Under the pieces are notes generated by a model that made no database searches, was not told the origin of the DNA, and saw nothing but the letters and a program-made list of their open reading frames with translations. From Clarireedia homoeocarpa (Eukaryota > Ascomycota > Leotiomycetes > Helotiales > Rutstroemiaceae): a DNA stretch of 64,000 nt. Where the stretch lies: contig LNKV01000008.1 of the NCBI GenBank assembly GCA_001465935.1, positions 1 to 64,000 of the forward strand. Reading direction: 5' to 3'. Below, piece after piece: positions 43,873 through 53,194 of the stretch (within the stretch, counting starts at the first letter, position 1; every line of letters starts with the position of its first letter). A program made the position numbers and the translations under genes.

Positions 43873-44510
43873 ATGGAATTCTTCAAGAAAGCACTTCAAG
43901 TTCCACCAAGATGTGATCGCGATCCCGCCTCTCAAAATGGTGCCACTAATTACACCAATATGCTATTGCAGCTAGACGAAATTCCTTTCCTGCACAGTCT
44001 TTTTGCTGGTTTTTCCACTTGGATTCTACTTGCTAGCTATCTTGTTCTTCCCGCAACCTTCCAAGAAGCAGGCCAAGTCAGCAAGTACTTGGTGCAATAT
44101 AACAAGAACCTCCCACTACTTTGGATAGCAGCTATAGCATGTGCTACCGGCGCGATTTGAATTGTATGGTTATGGTGGATTTGGAGACTGAATTATATAT
44201 GGATACGCAATCGACTGATAGTGTAACTATCACTTATGGGTCTATGTGGTTCTATATAGAAGGGCTGACAATTTTATCATCTAGACCTAGTCTAATAAAC
44301 TCAGTTACTGGATTTGGAACCATCATTATAAATATGTATGCATCTGGGCATAGAGTATGGTCTGCGACAACCATCATTAGCAGCGCTGTTACAGGAACAT
44401 GTACACTTTTTATGTCAGTCATGTTCGGATTATATCATTTCAAACTGTTGGGCGATGTGCAGAGAGACCACAAGAGGAATAGTCCTAAACTTCAACAGCG
44501 TTTGCGTTAG
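43873..44510 (+). pseudogene. Small multi-pass membrane protein with one in-frame TGA
   Basis: Exons 43873-44222 and 44285-44510, with a 62-bp intron (GTAACT ... ATCTAG) in phase, encode 191 residues. The frame is interrupted by TGA at 44158-44160, inside a tryptophan-rich segment (IVWLWWIWRLNYIWIRN follows). Four hydrophobic segments are visible: SLFAGFSTWILLASYLVLP, LLWIAAIACATGAI, FGTIIINMYAS and TIISSAVTGTCTLFMSVMF. TGG-to-TGA (G-to-A) or CGA-to-TGA would give the stop. The topology resembles small fungal integral membrane proteins of unknown role. It may be a young pseudogene. Confidence 0.6.
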
Positions 44511-44889
44511 TATGGGCATGTTCTTAGGCAAACTCACAGCTGAATCTAAACTGCTCTTTCGATGTTTCAGTGTATTTTATAATCATGTAGATTCATTCCA
44601 CACTGCGGCACTTAGTATCGAGTTTATGTGAAAGATATAATATTTCGAGTGAATCACAGTATGGCTGTCAGTCGCTGACCATGCTTTTTTGTACTATTCT
44701 TCGTTACCAATGACACTATGATATAATAGATGTGAGTATGGAAAGCGTACCTGCACAACATCAATACTTTTGGCGGTATTCGACGGGTAGTACACTAAGT
44801 GTAGTGCTTATATGCTTCCAATATATGCAAATGATGCTTGATTCAACTGTCTTGCTTCCTATCTACAGTGGGAAGGACTAGCTATATTT

Positions 44890-45020
44890 ATAGGCCCTTC
44901 AGGTCTGTTGCCTTAGGCCTCTCAAGCCTCTTTGTAAGCCTAATCCACAGGCTTCGTAACCTTGAGGTCATCGGCTTCGCAAGCCTGAAGTCATAGGCTT
45001 TGTAAGCCTAATTGATCACT
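44890..45020. repeat. Imperfect 33-35-bp tandem repeat
   Basis: Three to four diverged units containing AGGCTTCGTAACCTTGAGG or CAAGCCTGAAGTCATAGGCT. They lie in intergenic DNA upstream of the recombinase gene. Confidence 0.6.
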
Positions 45021-45499
45021 ACGACGTTCAGTTTAGGGTAGTGGGCCCCTGCCCCACCTACCCCGCCTACCCCACTTTAGTGGTTCCAACAAATACGCCC
45101 ACGAGATATAATTTCATTGTGTCTATTCTATCAATCTACTTGCACTATGCTGTTGTAAAACTAGTCTATGAAACTCCAGAACTATAACCCGACCCTCAAA
45201 TAAGCCTCGATCGCTTAGCACTCTGCTGCTCTGAATGTACGTTAACGCGCTTCAAACCGCGACGACCGAATACACAATTTAAACCTTGATCATTGATCAA
45301 AGACTCAATGGTGTATGGGCAGTTACTGATGCTCCTCGCTCTCGCAACGACGCTGTCTATTTTTATATCGATAGTATCTCTCAATGTTCTTACTTTGAAT
45401 ACCACCGTTATGCTATAAGGTATGTATCTACGACACTTAGCAATCCCCAAATTAATCATTCAATATTAGGACATCAAGCTTTTCCGAATGTTGGATAAA

Positions 45500-47323
45500 G
45501 AGCCAGATCTCAGCCCGCAGTTCAAACTAGAAATCAAGTACAATAACAGGAAGAATGAACGTGGGAATCCAAAGAAGTTGTAAGATATCACTAGAGCTGA
45601 AGTTTGAAATTTATCCTGACAAATAACAGTCTTGAACAAACTTATTTTACAAGAGATACTCCAGGGAGCTGTGTTGTTTCTTGGCTTCTAGCACTTATGT
45701 TTTTAGATAAAGCCTTCGAGCATTATTCAACACCTTCCGAACTATTCCGGCCCAATCCTTCTAGTAGATTGGAGACGCCAATCAACTTTAAGAAAGATAT
45801 AATGGATATACCATTATTCCGCAGATTAGAAGGTGGAAAGCTCTCTCAGACTCTTCCTATTTCAGGTACTTCTGTGACCCAAGATGCTCAGCGGGTTGTT
45901 AGTGCGGCAGGGTTCCCACAGAGGTTTACATTTTATTCCATTCGTCGAGGACTAAGTAATGCTCTACATGATAGTAAGTTTAATAGGCTGAAATTAAGAT
46001 TGGGCGGGGTTACCTTATATATCTACTAGATACTGACTAGATATAGAGAACGTTGATACTTCCCGTATAAAACAACTTATGGGTCATTCGGGGCTTTCGG
46101 ACGCAGTATTTCTTAGGCATTACCAATCTCGAAAAGTAAACATCGATTCCGGCAATATCTTTCGACAAGAGCTGCCTCGCGAAGAGCGGACTCAGACCTT
46201 GAACATGCGTTCCAAAAGAGATATCTCCGCGCCCAGAGTACTATCAGCGCAACAGAAAGTCGAATTATATACTCAAGACGCAGAAATACAACGACTGCTT
46301 AAGACCAGGGAGGGATTGTGCCAAGAATTGAAAGACCTGCCGGAGCTGGAAATCAATAAAGAGAGGAGGGAACGTATTGGCGAGGAGTTTACAGTAATCC
46401 GCAAGCAGCTAGCTGTGCGAAAACACTTTCTACGAAAGCACGGTCTGAGAGAACTAAGAAAACAGCACTTCGAAAGCATAGCCGAAAAAGCAGCTCAGGA
46501 TTTTAACACAGATACTGCCGAAGTATCCACAGAACTGCCAATTCTCAGACATGAGCTCGCGCGAGCTTTATTTCCACAGGATTCCGAAACGACATCCACT
46601 TTACTAGCTATCGAACAGTTGATTTCCCATGGCATAGGCACACAGACATCAATCATCAGAGGACGAAAACGAAAGGAAGTAGACTCGGAATCGCCAACAC
46701 CACGAAAGAAACGAGCAAGAGGCAACTCGGAGCTGTAGGTTTCAAACCCATATTCGCAAATATCATTCTATACTGAGCATTACTTTTCAAGCCACCTTCC
46801 CCGAAAATATCTACGTACGAAAGCGAAAGCTCCGCCAAAGATGTTTTCATGTCCCAACGTCGAATGCTCTCGTTACCTCAACCCACTCAAATCGGAAAGA
46901 ACCTTTAAGGCTCATATCGCTAAACATATATCACCGCCTGAGACTTTTCCGTGCCCCTATGTCAAATGCTCCCGTCACCTCGACCCACTCAGATCGAAAT
47001 GGCACTTGGAAGCTCATATAGGTCGACATATATCACAAGAACGGATAGAGGTATTAGAGCCTCCAAAGCCGCGAAAGGTACCTAATCCTCCAAAGCCGCC
47101 GAAACCGCCAATACCAAAGTGCCCATATCTTGCATGCCCTGAGTATTACAACCCTTCAACTGAGCTGTTCAGAAAGCATATAACAGAACATAAGTACCTT
47201 GAGAAAGAAATTTTCTGCTTTCGAACAGACTGCCGTCATTACATCAAGCGTCTTGAATCAGAAAACCATTATTGGAGGCATATAGAAACCCATACAGAAG
47301 ACGTTACAGCAATTACACTATAG
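45500..47323 (+). CDS. DUF3435-type tyrosine recombinase (Starship captain family) with C2H2 fingers, 5' damaged
   Basis: The clean part has exons ending at 45973, then 46041-46734 and 46792-47323, joined by GTAAGT/CTAG and GTAGGT/CAAG introns in phase. It encodes the C-terminal half of a DUF3435 tyrosine recombinase: CVVSWLLALMFLDKAF, DIPLFRRLEGG, then FTFYSIRRGLSNALH (catalytic Arg region), IKQLMGHSGLSDAV (His) and LRHYQSR (candidate Tyr). A long charged helix follows, then about four CxxxxC-H-type zinc fingers (FSCPNVECSRYLNPLKS...). Upstream of 45604 coding character continues in another frame (FKLEIKYNNRKNERGNPKK) with stops, so the N-terminal catalytic region is damaged or missing. DUF3435 proteins mobilise giant fungal Starship transposons and are usually the first gene in them. 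I cannot find element ends, so this may be an isolated relic. Confidence 0.75.
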
Positions 47324-48881
47324 AACTTGATACTGATGAGAACGATTGTCCAGTGATGGAGCACACAAATTTAAGTCTATGGTCTGCTGCTCGGAAGCCC
47401 TCGAATAAAGCTCATGGAGTCATGGAAAGGGAGGATCAGCCGAAGCATACAGGGAAGGAACTTAAGGAGAAATTTTCTTTAGTTTTTATATATATCACTC
47501 TGCTCCTACAAGAATAAAATTGTTACGAAATGCACATGCACCTCAAGTGAGAGAAAATATGCGCCGCCTGCTGGTAGTGAAACTTGCTTAGAATAAGAAT
47601 ACTTCTGTCCGCTTAAGAACATTGTTTACGGCCCCAATAAGAGCCAGTGTCTCACGTGCAAAGGTTGCTACAATTGTTGGGGGTGATATGCCGAAAGAGA
47701 TCTAATATAGGCACTACGATCTAGTTGCACCAGGAGGAAGAGAATATCAATTACTTTGTTGCACACCTTCCGGGATACACGGAACTCTGACATACTGGAG
47801 GGAGCAATACACGGATTTACAGACCTGGCGACTGAACAGACGGGAGATAGAAGATGAGTCATATATGGTGATGAGGTTTAAACGCCAGAAAAAGATGTAT
47901 AGATCGGCCTGGATGTAGGCTGCTCAATTAGTACCTATAGATGGGGTTTCCAGCTCTTCAGCCACTTATAATTCGCCCAACAATCCAGGATAGGGGTGGC
48001 AAATCCTAGATTCGGGTCCAGTACAGCCAATACCTAGTCAATATCTTATTAAACGTACCCAATAGCCACTCGTTGGTCATAACAACCTACCTATGAATGC
48101 CCAATCCCGGCGAGTACTCTAATCACCGGCGGGTAGGTTCGCAGCCTGCCTAGGTGCCCCACGGCCTAGATCCCCCAACGGGACGGCCTGGAAAAAGGGT
48201 ATATTCACTAACTCTGGGGATATCCTAAATAAGAATGAGAGGGCAAGGAATAGATCGGGGAAGATGAGGGGTCAGCAAAATAAAGGTATGAGGATAATTG
48301 AAGACCAGGTGGAGAAGAGGTGCTCGTCCCAATCTAAAAACGAGTTTATAACCCAGATGTGGTTGAAATCAATCAGAGACAGTTTTCGTGGTACGAGGAC
48401 CGGCCAAGGCTGAAATTAGTTGGTGGCGTTAGAGTTGTTGGAGTTGTTGGCAGGTCATTGGATGAACGAGCTTACCGCGGAGCTATTGCTTAGTGGCATA
48501 GTTCGTATTTGAGACTTGGGTCTATGATCTTCAAAGAGGAAGTATTTTCGGTTCTTTGTTATCCGGCTTCGGGATCTTTTCTTACATTCGCTTCTGTAAT
48601 CCTGAGATCGGGAGCCCGACTTCTGTAACCCACAGTCCGTTATTGATGATTTTATTTCACTTGGGATTTTGTATTTAAAGACTATACATCCACTAGATCC
48701 TACTTTCAACTAAGTCCTGCTTCCAATTAAGTTCTACTTTCAACAAAATCCAATATTCTATCACATCTAATTTCAGCAATTTAATATATATCCAAAACGT
48801 ACCCGAGAACTCTTAAGTGAAAGTAAGTGGCTCTGGAGAATCCAAATTACAACTATCATCTAACAATCATCGAAAGACAAT
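47324..48881. other. Intergenic, no gene seen
   Basis: No supported coding region. A stretch near 48000-48200 is GC-richer but without a long frame. Confidence 0.4.
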
Positions 48882-49178
48882 ATGTGTCGAATGAGCTTCT
48901 CTTACAAAAAGGGAAGGAACTACGACGAAGAACTACCGCCATATCGACCTGTCACCGACGAATCCTTCTCACACACATACACTTTCGATGTTCCCTCTTC
49001 AGGAACGGTCACTATCAATGCTAGAGGAGATAGCAGTCTAAGAGTGAGCCATGTACCTATGCCGACTGTATTGCCTTCGAAGACGACATCTACCCCCACT
49101 GATCTCCACCAAGATCTGAGCGTCAAGAATACCAAATCTTTGGATAATGGCTCCGATAAAGTATTGATTAAGATTTGA
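48882..49178 (+). CDS. Hypothetical small protein, relative of the 22762 gene product
   Basis: A 98-residue frame starting MCRMSFSYKKGRNYDEELPP. The segment FDVPSSGTVTINARGDSSLR, then VSHVPMPTVLPSKT, matches the corresponding part of the 211-residue protein encoded at 22762-23397 in order and spacing. It lacks that protein's coiled-coil and acidic tail, so it is either a shorter family member or a truncated copy. Both genes are on the + strand and 26 kb apart. Unknown function. Downstream DNA (49190-49445) is a low-complexity TTTGCTTTGGATATG-type repeat, so the ancestral 3' part may have been replaced. Confidence 0.55.
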   Translation: MCRMSFSYKKGRNYDEELPPYRPVTDESFSHTYTFDVPSSGTVTINARGDSSLRVSHVPMPTVLPSKTTSTPTDLHQDLSVKNTKSLDNGSDKVLIKI

Positions 49179-49189
49179 AATATCTTGTC

Positions 49190-49445
49190 TTGACTGGGAT
49201 ATGCTTTGGATATTCTTTATATGTGCTTTGGTCTTCAGAATTTCTTCAGATATACTTTGGCTTTTTTTCAGACTCTCTTTATGCTTTGGGAATGCTTTGG
49301 GTTTGCTTTGGATATGCTATGGATATGCTTTGTATCTTCTTCAGTCCTTTCTTTGGAATTTGCTATAGACTTTCTTTAAATTTGCTTGGGATTTGTTTAG
49401 GATTTGCTTGGATTTGCTTGGGATTCGATTTGAAATTGCTTCAGG
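49190..49445. repeat. Low-complexity repeat of TTTGCTTTGGATATG-like units
   Basis: More than ten short, imperfect units of CTTTGGATATG or TTTGCTTGG over 250 bp directly after the stop of the small gene. This looks like slippage-generated sequence. Confidence 0.7.
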
Positions 49446-49522
49446 CTTCAAATAGTTAGAGTATAATACGATATAGGCTGGCTTCCTCGTATAATATTAT
49501 ATCTTCCGCTCTCTAGTGATCT

Positions 49523-50095
49523 TTAAGTTACTAGGGAATTATAGTGCAATTGATCTAGTATAGCCTTACTCTTTTTGCAATACAGTTCGTAGTAAGTATT
49601 GCCCCTTACAGACGCCTTATCCCGCCAATGAAGTGTATAACAGTACTCGTATAGGAACTGTATACGGTCGAGATCGTGGAGAGCAGAAGAAGTATATATA
49701 GATCGAAACGCAGGTAACAGAGGGGCAGGTGCAGGAGCAGGTGCAGGAGCAGGTGCAGGAGCAGATACAGGAGTAGGTGCAGGAGCAGGTACAACTGGAG
49801 GAACAACTGGATGAACAGGTACTATAGTCGCAGGGGCTACAGTAGTGGACGTAGGATTATTTGCAGGTGTGTTATCCACAGCTGCAGGACCAGCAGTAGG
49901 ACGGCAACGCTGTGGGCGAGGAATGTTGGCTGTATCGGGCGGAAGAGACTCTAAACAGGTTGAACGGGTCTGGCGAAGGGCATTAACGTCTAACTCAGAC
50001 AGCGTCGCTGGGGCTCCCAACTCGCTCAGGAGGGTAAGTCGCTGTCGCTCCTTACAAAAACAGATTTCGAAGTCACATGGGGTGTGTTTTTTCAC
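49523..50095 (-). pseudogene. C-terminal fragment of a mobile-element-associated protein
   Basis: A 190-codon frame with no ATG at its start: DFEICFCKERQRLTLLSELG, ALRQTRSTCLESLPPDTANI, then a Pro/Ala repeat (APAPAPAPAPAP), and an end of LHWRDKASVRGNTYYELYCK and ILDQLHYNSLVT. The terminal bases (49528-49548) are repeated with three changes at 50128-50148, just upstream, which would encode ELHRNSLV, so part of a second copy's tail abuts it. The frame resembles proteins scattered in many copies through fungal genomes, probably carried by a transposon; I cannot name it. The possible N-terminal half lies at 51940-52663, on the same strand, beyond the kinase pseudogene. Confidence 0.45.
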
Positions 50096-50242
50096 AGGGT
50101 CCGGGCTTACTCAATTTAATATAGACTAGGGAATTGCGGTGCAATTCGGGGCAGCTTGCTTTCACCGCCGGGGGTTTAAATAATCCGGTTCCAGCGGCAG
50201 AAAAATTAATTAATTAATACCTGAGGTTATAGTATAGCTAAA

Positions 50243-50371
50243 GAGTTTAAGTAAAACCTGAGGCGACAAAAGTAATCCCCAGTACTGATAGGGAGTTCGT
50301 ACCGACAGGCAGTACGAACTCTCTGTTGGTGCTGGGGATTACTTTTGTCGCCTCAGCCCTTACTCAAACTC
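50243..50371. repeat. 129-bp nested inverted repeat (long hairpin)
   Basis: The outer arms CTGAGGCGACAAAAGTAATC...CCCAG at 50258-50282 and their exact reverse complement at 50332-50356 are perfect over 25 bp. They extend outward, with a few mismatches, to 50243 and 50371. Inside, GAGTTCGTAC (50293-50302) pairs perfectly with GTACGAACTC (50312-50321) around a 9-nt loop. The structure could fold into a long cruciform or RNA hairpin. It may be a small MITE or the joined ends of an element; no TA or other target duplication is evident. Confidence 0.85.
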
Positions 50372-50551
50372 CCTTAAACTCCCTGTTAGTAGGTGACGCT
50401 CCGCTGGCTCTCTGAGGGCCACTGCCGTGGAGGCAGACTATTTGCTATGCTATGCTATTTGCCATGCTATGTAAATTCATCAGCATTCTTGATAATACAC
50501 CCTTGAAATACGCAAAACAGATAAGACAGCTCAAACATCGAATTTAATTGG

Positions 50552-51950
50552 TCAGGCTGCTTGCTCGAGCATACTCGAGGCTCGCTGCTGAGTGTTCTGC
50601 AAGCTAGAGACAAGCTCTGAAGCTGTAATACGCTTTTTATCTTCGAAGACCAACATCCTATGAAGCAAAGGATATCCCTTAGCAGGAATACTGTTTTTAA
50701 CCTTGGTATACCATTTCTGCATTTTCTCTCTGGCCTTACCTTCCTTTGCTGCTTCTGCGATATTCCAATATTCGCTTGATAAGGAAATAATTCCAAAAAC
50801 AAAAAGCAAAGTGACACCGAATGCCTATATATCTCCAGCCGTCCCTCGACTCTGATGAATCATATATTCGGGTAGTATATAAGAAGGTGTACCACCACTA
50901 GTCCTCCTAGATATTTCAGATATTGATAATCTATGGGATAATCCAAAGTCGCACAGAACAGCTCGATTCTTTGTATCGTCGAAAAGAACATTCGTCGTTT
51001 TGATGTCGAGATGAAGGATATTCTGCTTATATATATATTGCAAAGCATTGCTTATATCTAGTATAATTGTATTTTGTATATTATCGGATAAATTCGACAT
51101 CTTACGATCGTTAACAAACTTATCGAGACAAATTCCAGTATATTCAAAAGTGAGACTTAGATCAGTCGAATTATAATCTATAAGCTTCACGATCGATGGC
51201 TAAACGGTTCAGGATTAGCTATTGCTATTATACCAAGATAGACAGCTTTCTTACATGCTTAAGGTCTTGAGTGATATTGAATTCATTCCTCCAGGATATC
51301 GCTGCATTGATGATCGTATCTCGTCTATGTCGTTTGACAACAACAAGTTTCCAATCTCTCTTCTCTAAGGTAACCTTCGAGAATGTCGTACGAGCGATTT
51401 CTTTCTGCTGAGAAGGTTCTTTCTGCTGAGAAGGTTCTTTCCGCTGAGAAGGTTCTTTCCGCTGAGAAGGTTCTTTCTGCCGAGAAGGTTCTTTCCGCTA
51501 AGAAGGTTCTTCCGGCTGAGAAGGTTCTTCCGGCTGAGAGGGGAACGGTGGTAATCTGGAAAGCCTAGAGAGCTTTGTTCGTTTTACTCCTTTAGCTGCC
51601 TCTTGCGGCTCTGGGGAAGGAGAAAGCAATTGGACACCTTGTGTGGAAGGAAGGTAGGATATAATTCTAGGAAGCGGTGAAGTTGCTTCTCGATCTATCG
51701 AAGGCGTAGAAATTTTGTGATTAGGGTGTGGGAGCATACGAATTTGAAAGTCCAACCCCTCCCCAAGCGTAATCCTCCAGCTACTATTTTCAAGTGTTGC
51801 TGTCTCACGGGATGGGATATCGCGGATATCAGACCCTGAAAGTCGCTGGTAATAGAATGTCGAGGTAGAAGTGTTGTATACCTCTAGGGCGTCACGATCG
51901 GGATAGGGGTACAGAACGCAGTGGCGCTCTCCTATATACGCGCCTCTATC
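50552..51950 (-). pseudogene. FHA-protein kinase, decayed by nonsense codons
   Basis: On the minus strand, an FHA-like N-terminus (RETATLENSSWRITLGEGLD) leads into a tandem EPSQxK repeat and then a kinase domain: LVVVKRHRRDT (lysine), NILHLDIKTTNVLF (HLD instead of HRD), CDFGLSHRL (DFG) and PSYILPEYM (LPE for APE). A 60-bp intron (GTAAGA ... TTTAG, about 51248-51189) joins the N-lobe to SIVKLIDY. Two in-frame stops interrupt it: TAG at 51498-51500 in the repeat (CAG expected) and TAG at 50825-50827 at the conserved DxW (TGG expected); both are C:G-to-T:A changes. Upstream sequence runs straight into the mobile-element fragment. It is a relative of the intact kinase at 3.1-4.6 kb. Confidence 0.7.
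51401..51540. repeat. 18-bp coding tandem repeat (EPSQxK)
   Basis: About eight units of GCTGAGAAGGTTCTTTCT (minus strand: E-P-S-Q-x-K/E) with no frame-shifting indels, inside the linker between the FHA and kinase parts. The in-frame repeat with phase kept suggests expansion while the gene was still coding. Confidence 0.8.
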
Positions 51951-52663
51951 TCACGCCAGGTCGGTGCTAGTACCTCGGCTGGCAAGGGATAGTGTAGTGT
52001 CTGATGTAGCGGGCCCTGCCTTATACGGGAGGAGGTCGCCTCGTACTTACAAGCCTGCGAGTTGAACTGCGCTTGTGCCCATGACGCTGGTATATGCTGA
52101 GCTATATCGGAGGTGATATACTGTCTAATAGACGGTAGCAGGATCTTGTCGGTCCAGATCTGTAGGACTCCGTACTGTATGTTATCTTTGCGTCCGGGGA
52201 AATTGACCTTCTTGTCAGGGTGCCACTGCTTAGGGAAGAAGATATAGACCTTGATATACTCATGTTATGTAAGATTCCCGAGGCAGTAGTGTGGCAGCTT
52301 ATGTATCGGTACCCGGACCTGCTTACGGCCATACCCGTAGCCGTAGCTAACATAATGGTACAAATGCAGATTTGTTTGAAAGTTCTCGCTGAACTGTGGC
52401 GAGAGGTTAATTTTCAGGCCGTTTCGTGCAAACGCGAGGCTCTTCGTATAGCCTAATACACTGTCGATATCGTAATGGATTAACATCGGCTTGTGTATCT
52501 GCGCAGAGCGATAGAGGCAGATATGCATCCGTTCCTCCTCTTCCTCCTCCTCTTCAGCTACTACTGGTATATGCTGACCCTCAAACACTCGGGGCCAGTC
52601 GACAGACTGGGTACGTACTGGGCTGTCGTGTACTAAAACTCCAGGCTGATGGGGTGAGTACAT
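51940..52663 (-). pseudogene. N-terminal fragment of a mobile-element-associated protein
   Basis: One frame with a single stop (TAA at 52265-52267; CAA expected) runs from HQPGVLVHDSPVRTQSVDW through a Glu run and RMHICLYRSAQIHKPMLIH, YDIDSVLGYTKSLAFARNGL, then after the stop EYIKVYIFFPKQWHPDKK, LQIWTDKILLPSIRQYITS and HYPLPAEVLAPTWREIEARI. This order matches a large uncharacterised fungal protein family found in many dispersed copies, likely transposon-borne. It ends at about 51940, where sequence readable as kinase begins; the two frames overlap on the same few bases, marking a recombination or insertion point. Function unknown. Confidence 0.5.
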
Positions 52664-53194
52664 CCGGGCTCATAACCTGTCAGAAATGGGGAAGCTATCT
52701 TAGGATCAAAGGTAAATATGATGATATTATTGAAGTCTACACTGTTCAGGAAAAGATTTTACCACGCCACTCTCATCCCCGCAGTTCAAAGCATCAAAGG
52801 ATTGCCATTGGATCGACCTGTGACACATGTCTGTGGCTACCACAAAGCATATATTTATACTCGATGTACCGAGGTTATGACTAATCACTTTCCAACACTT
52901 TTATCTACTTACTTACTGTATATGCTATTTCTAGGAAAGGTGTATGTATGCAGGTATACACCGCACCGTGTCTATGTATATAGAAGCCCTTGGGAGGTGA
53001 TTATGGAGTAGAGCTTTGAGTGATGTCTGGCTTTTTTTTTTTGGTGCTTTCCGTTGAGGGTAGGGAGGGATTCATCTGCATGCATGGATGGATAGATGAA
53101 AGAATGGATATCACAGAGATCCTTGCTGCGCAAGTGTTCACATCCTCTCATCTCATCTCATCTCATCACGCACCACTAACAGCCTTCTTCCCCG
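52664..53194. other. Boundary between accessory and core genes, no gene seen
   Basis: Short frames only. A T run (53033-53043) and a (TCTCA)n microsatellite (about 53146-53165) lie next to the 3' end of the dehydratase gene. Confidence 0.4.
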
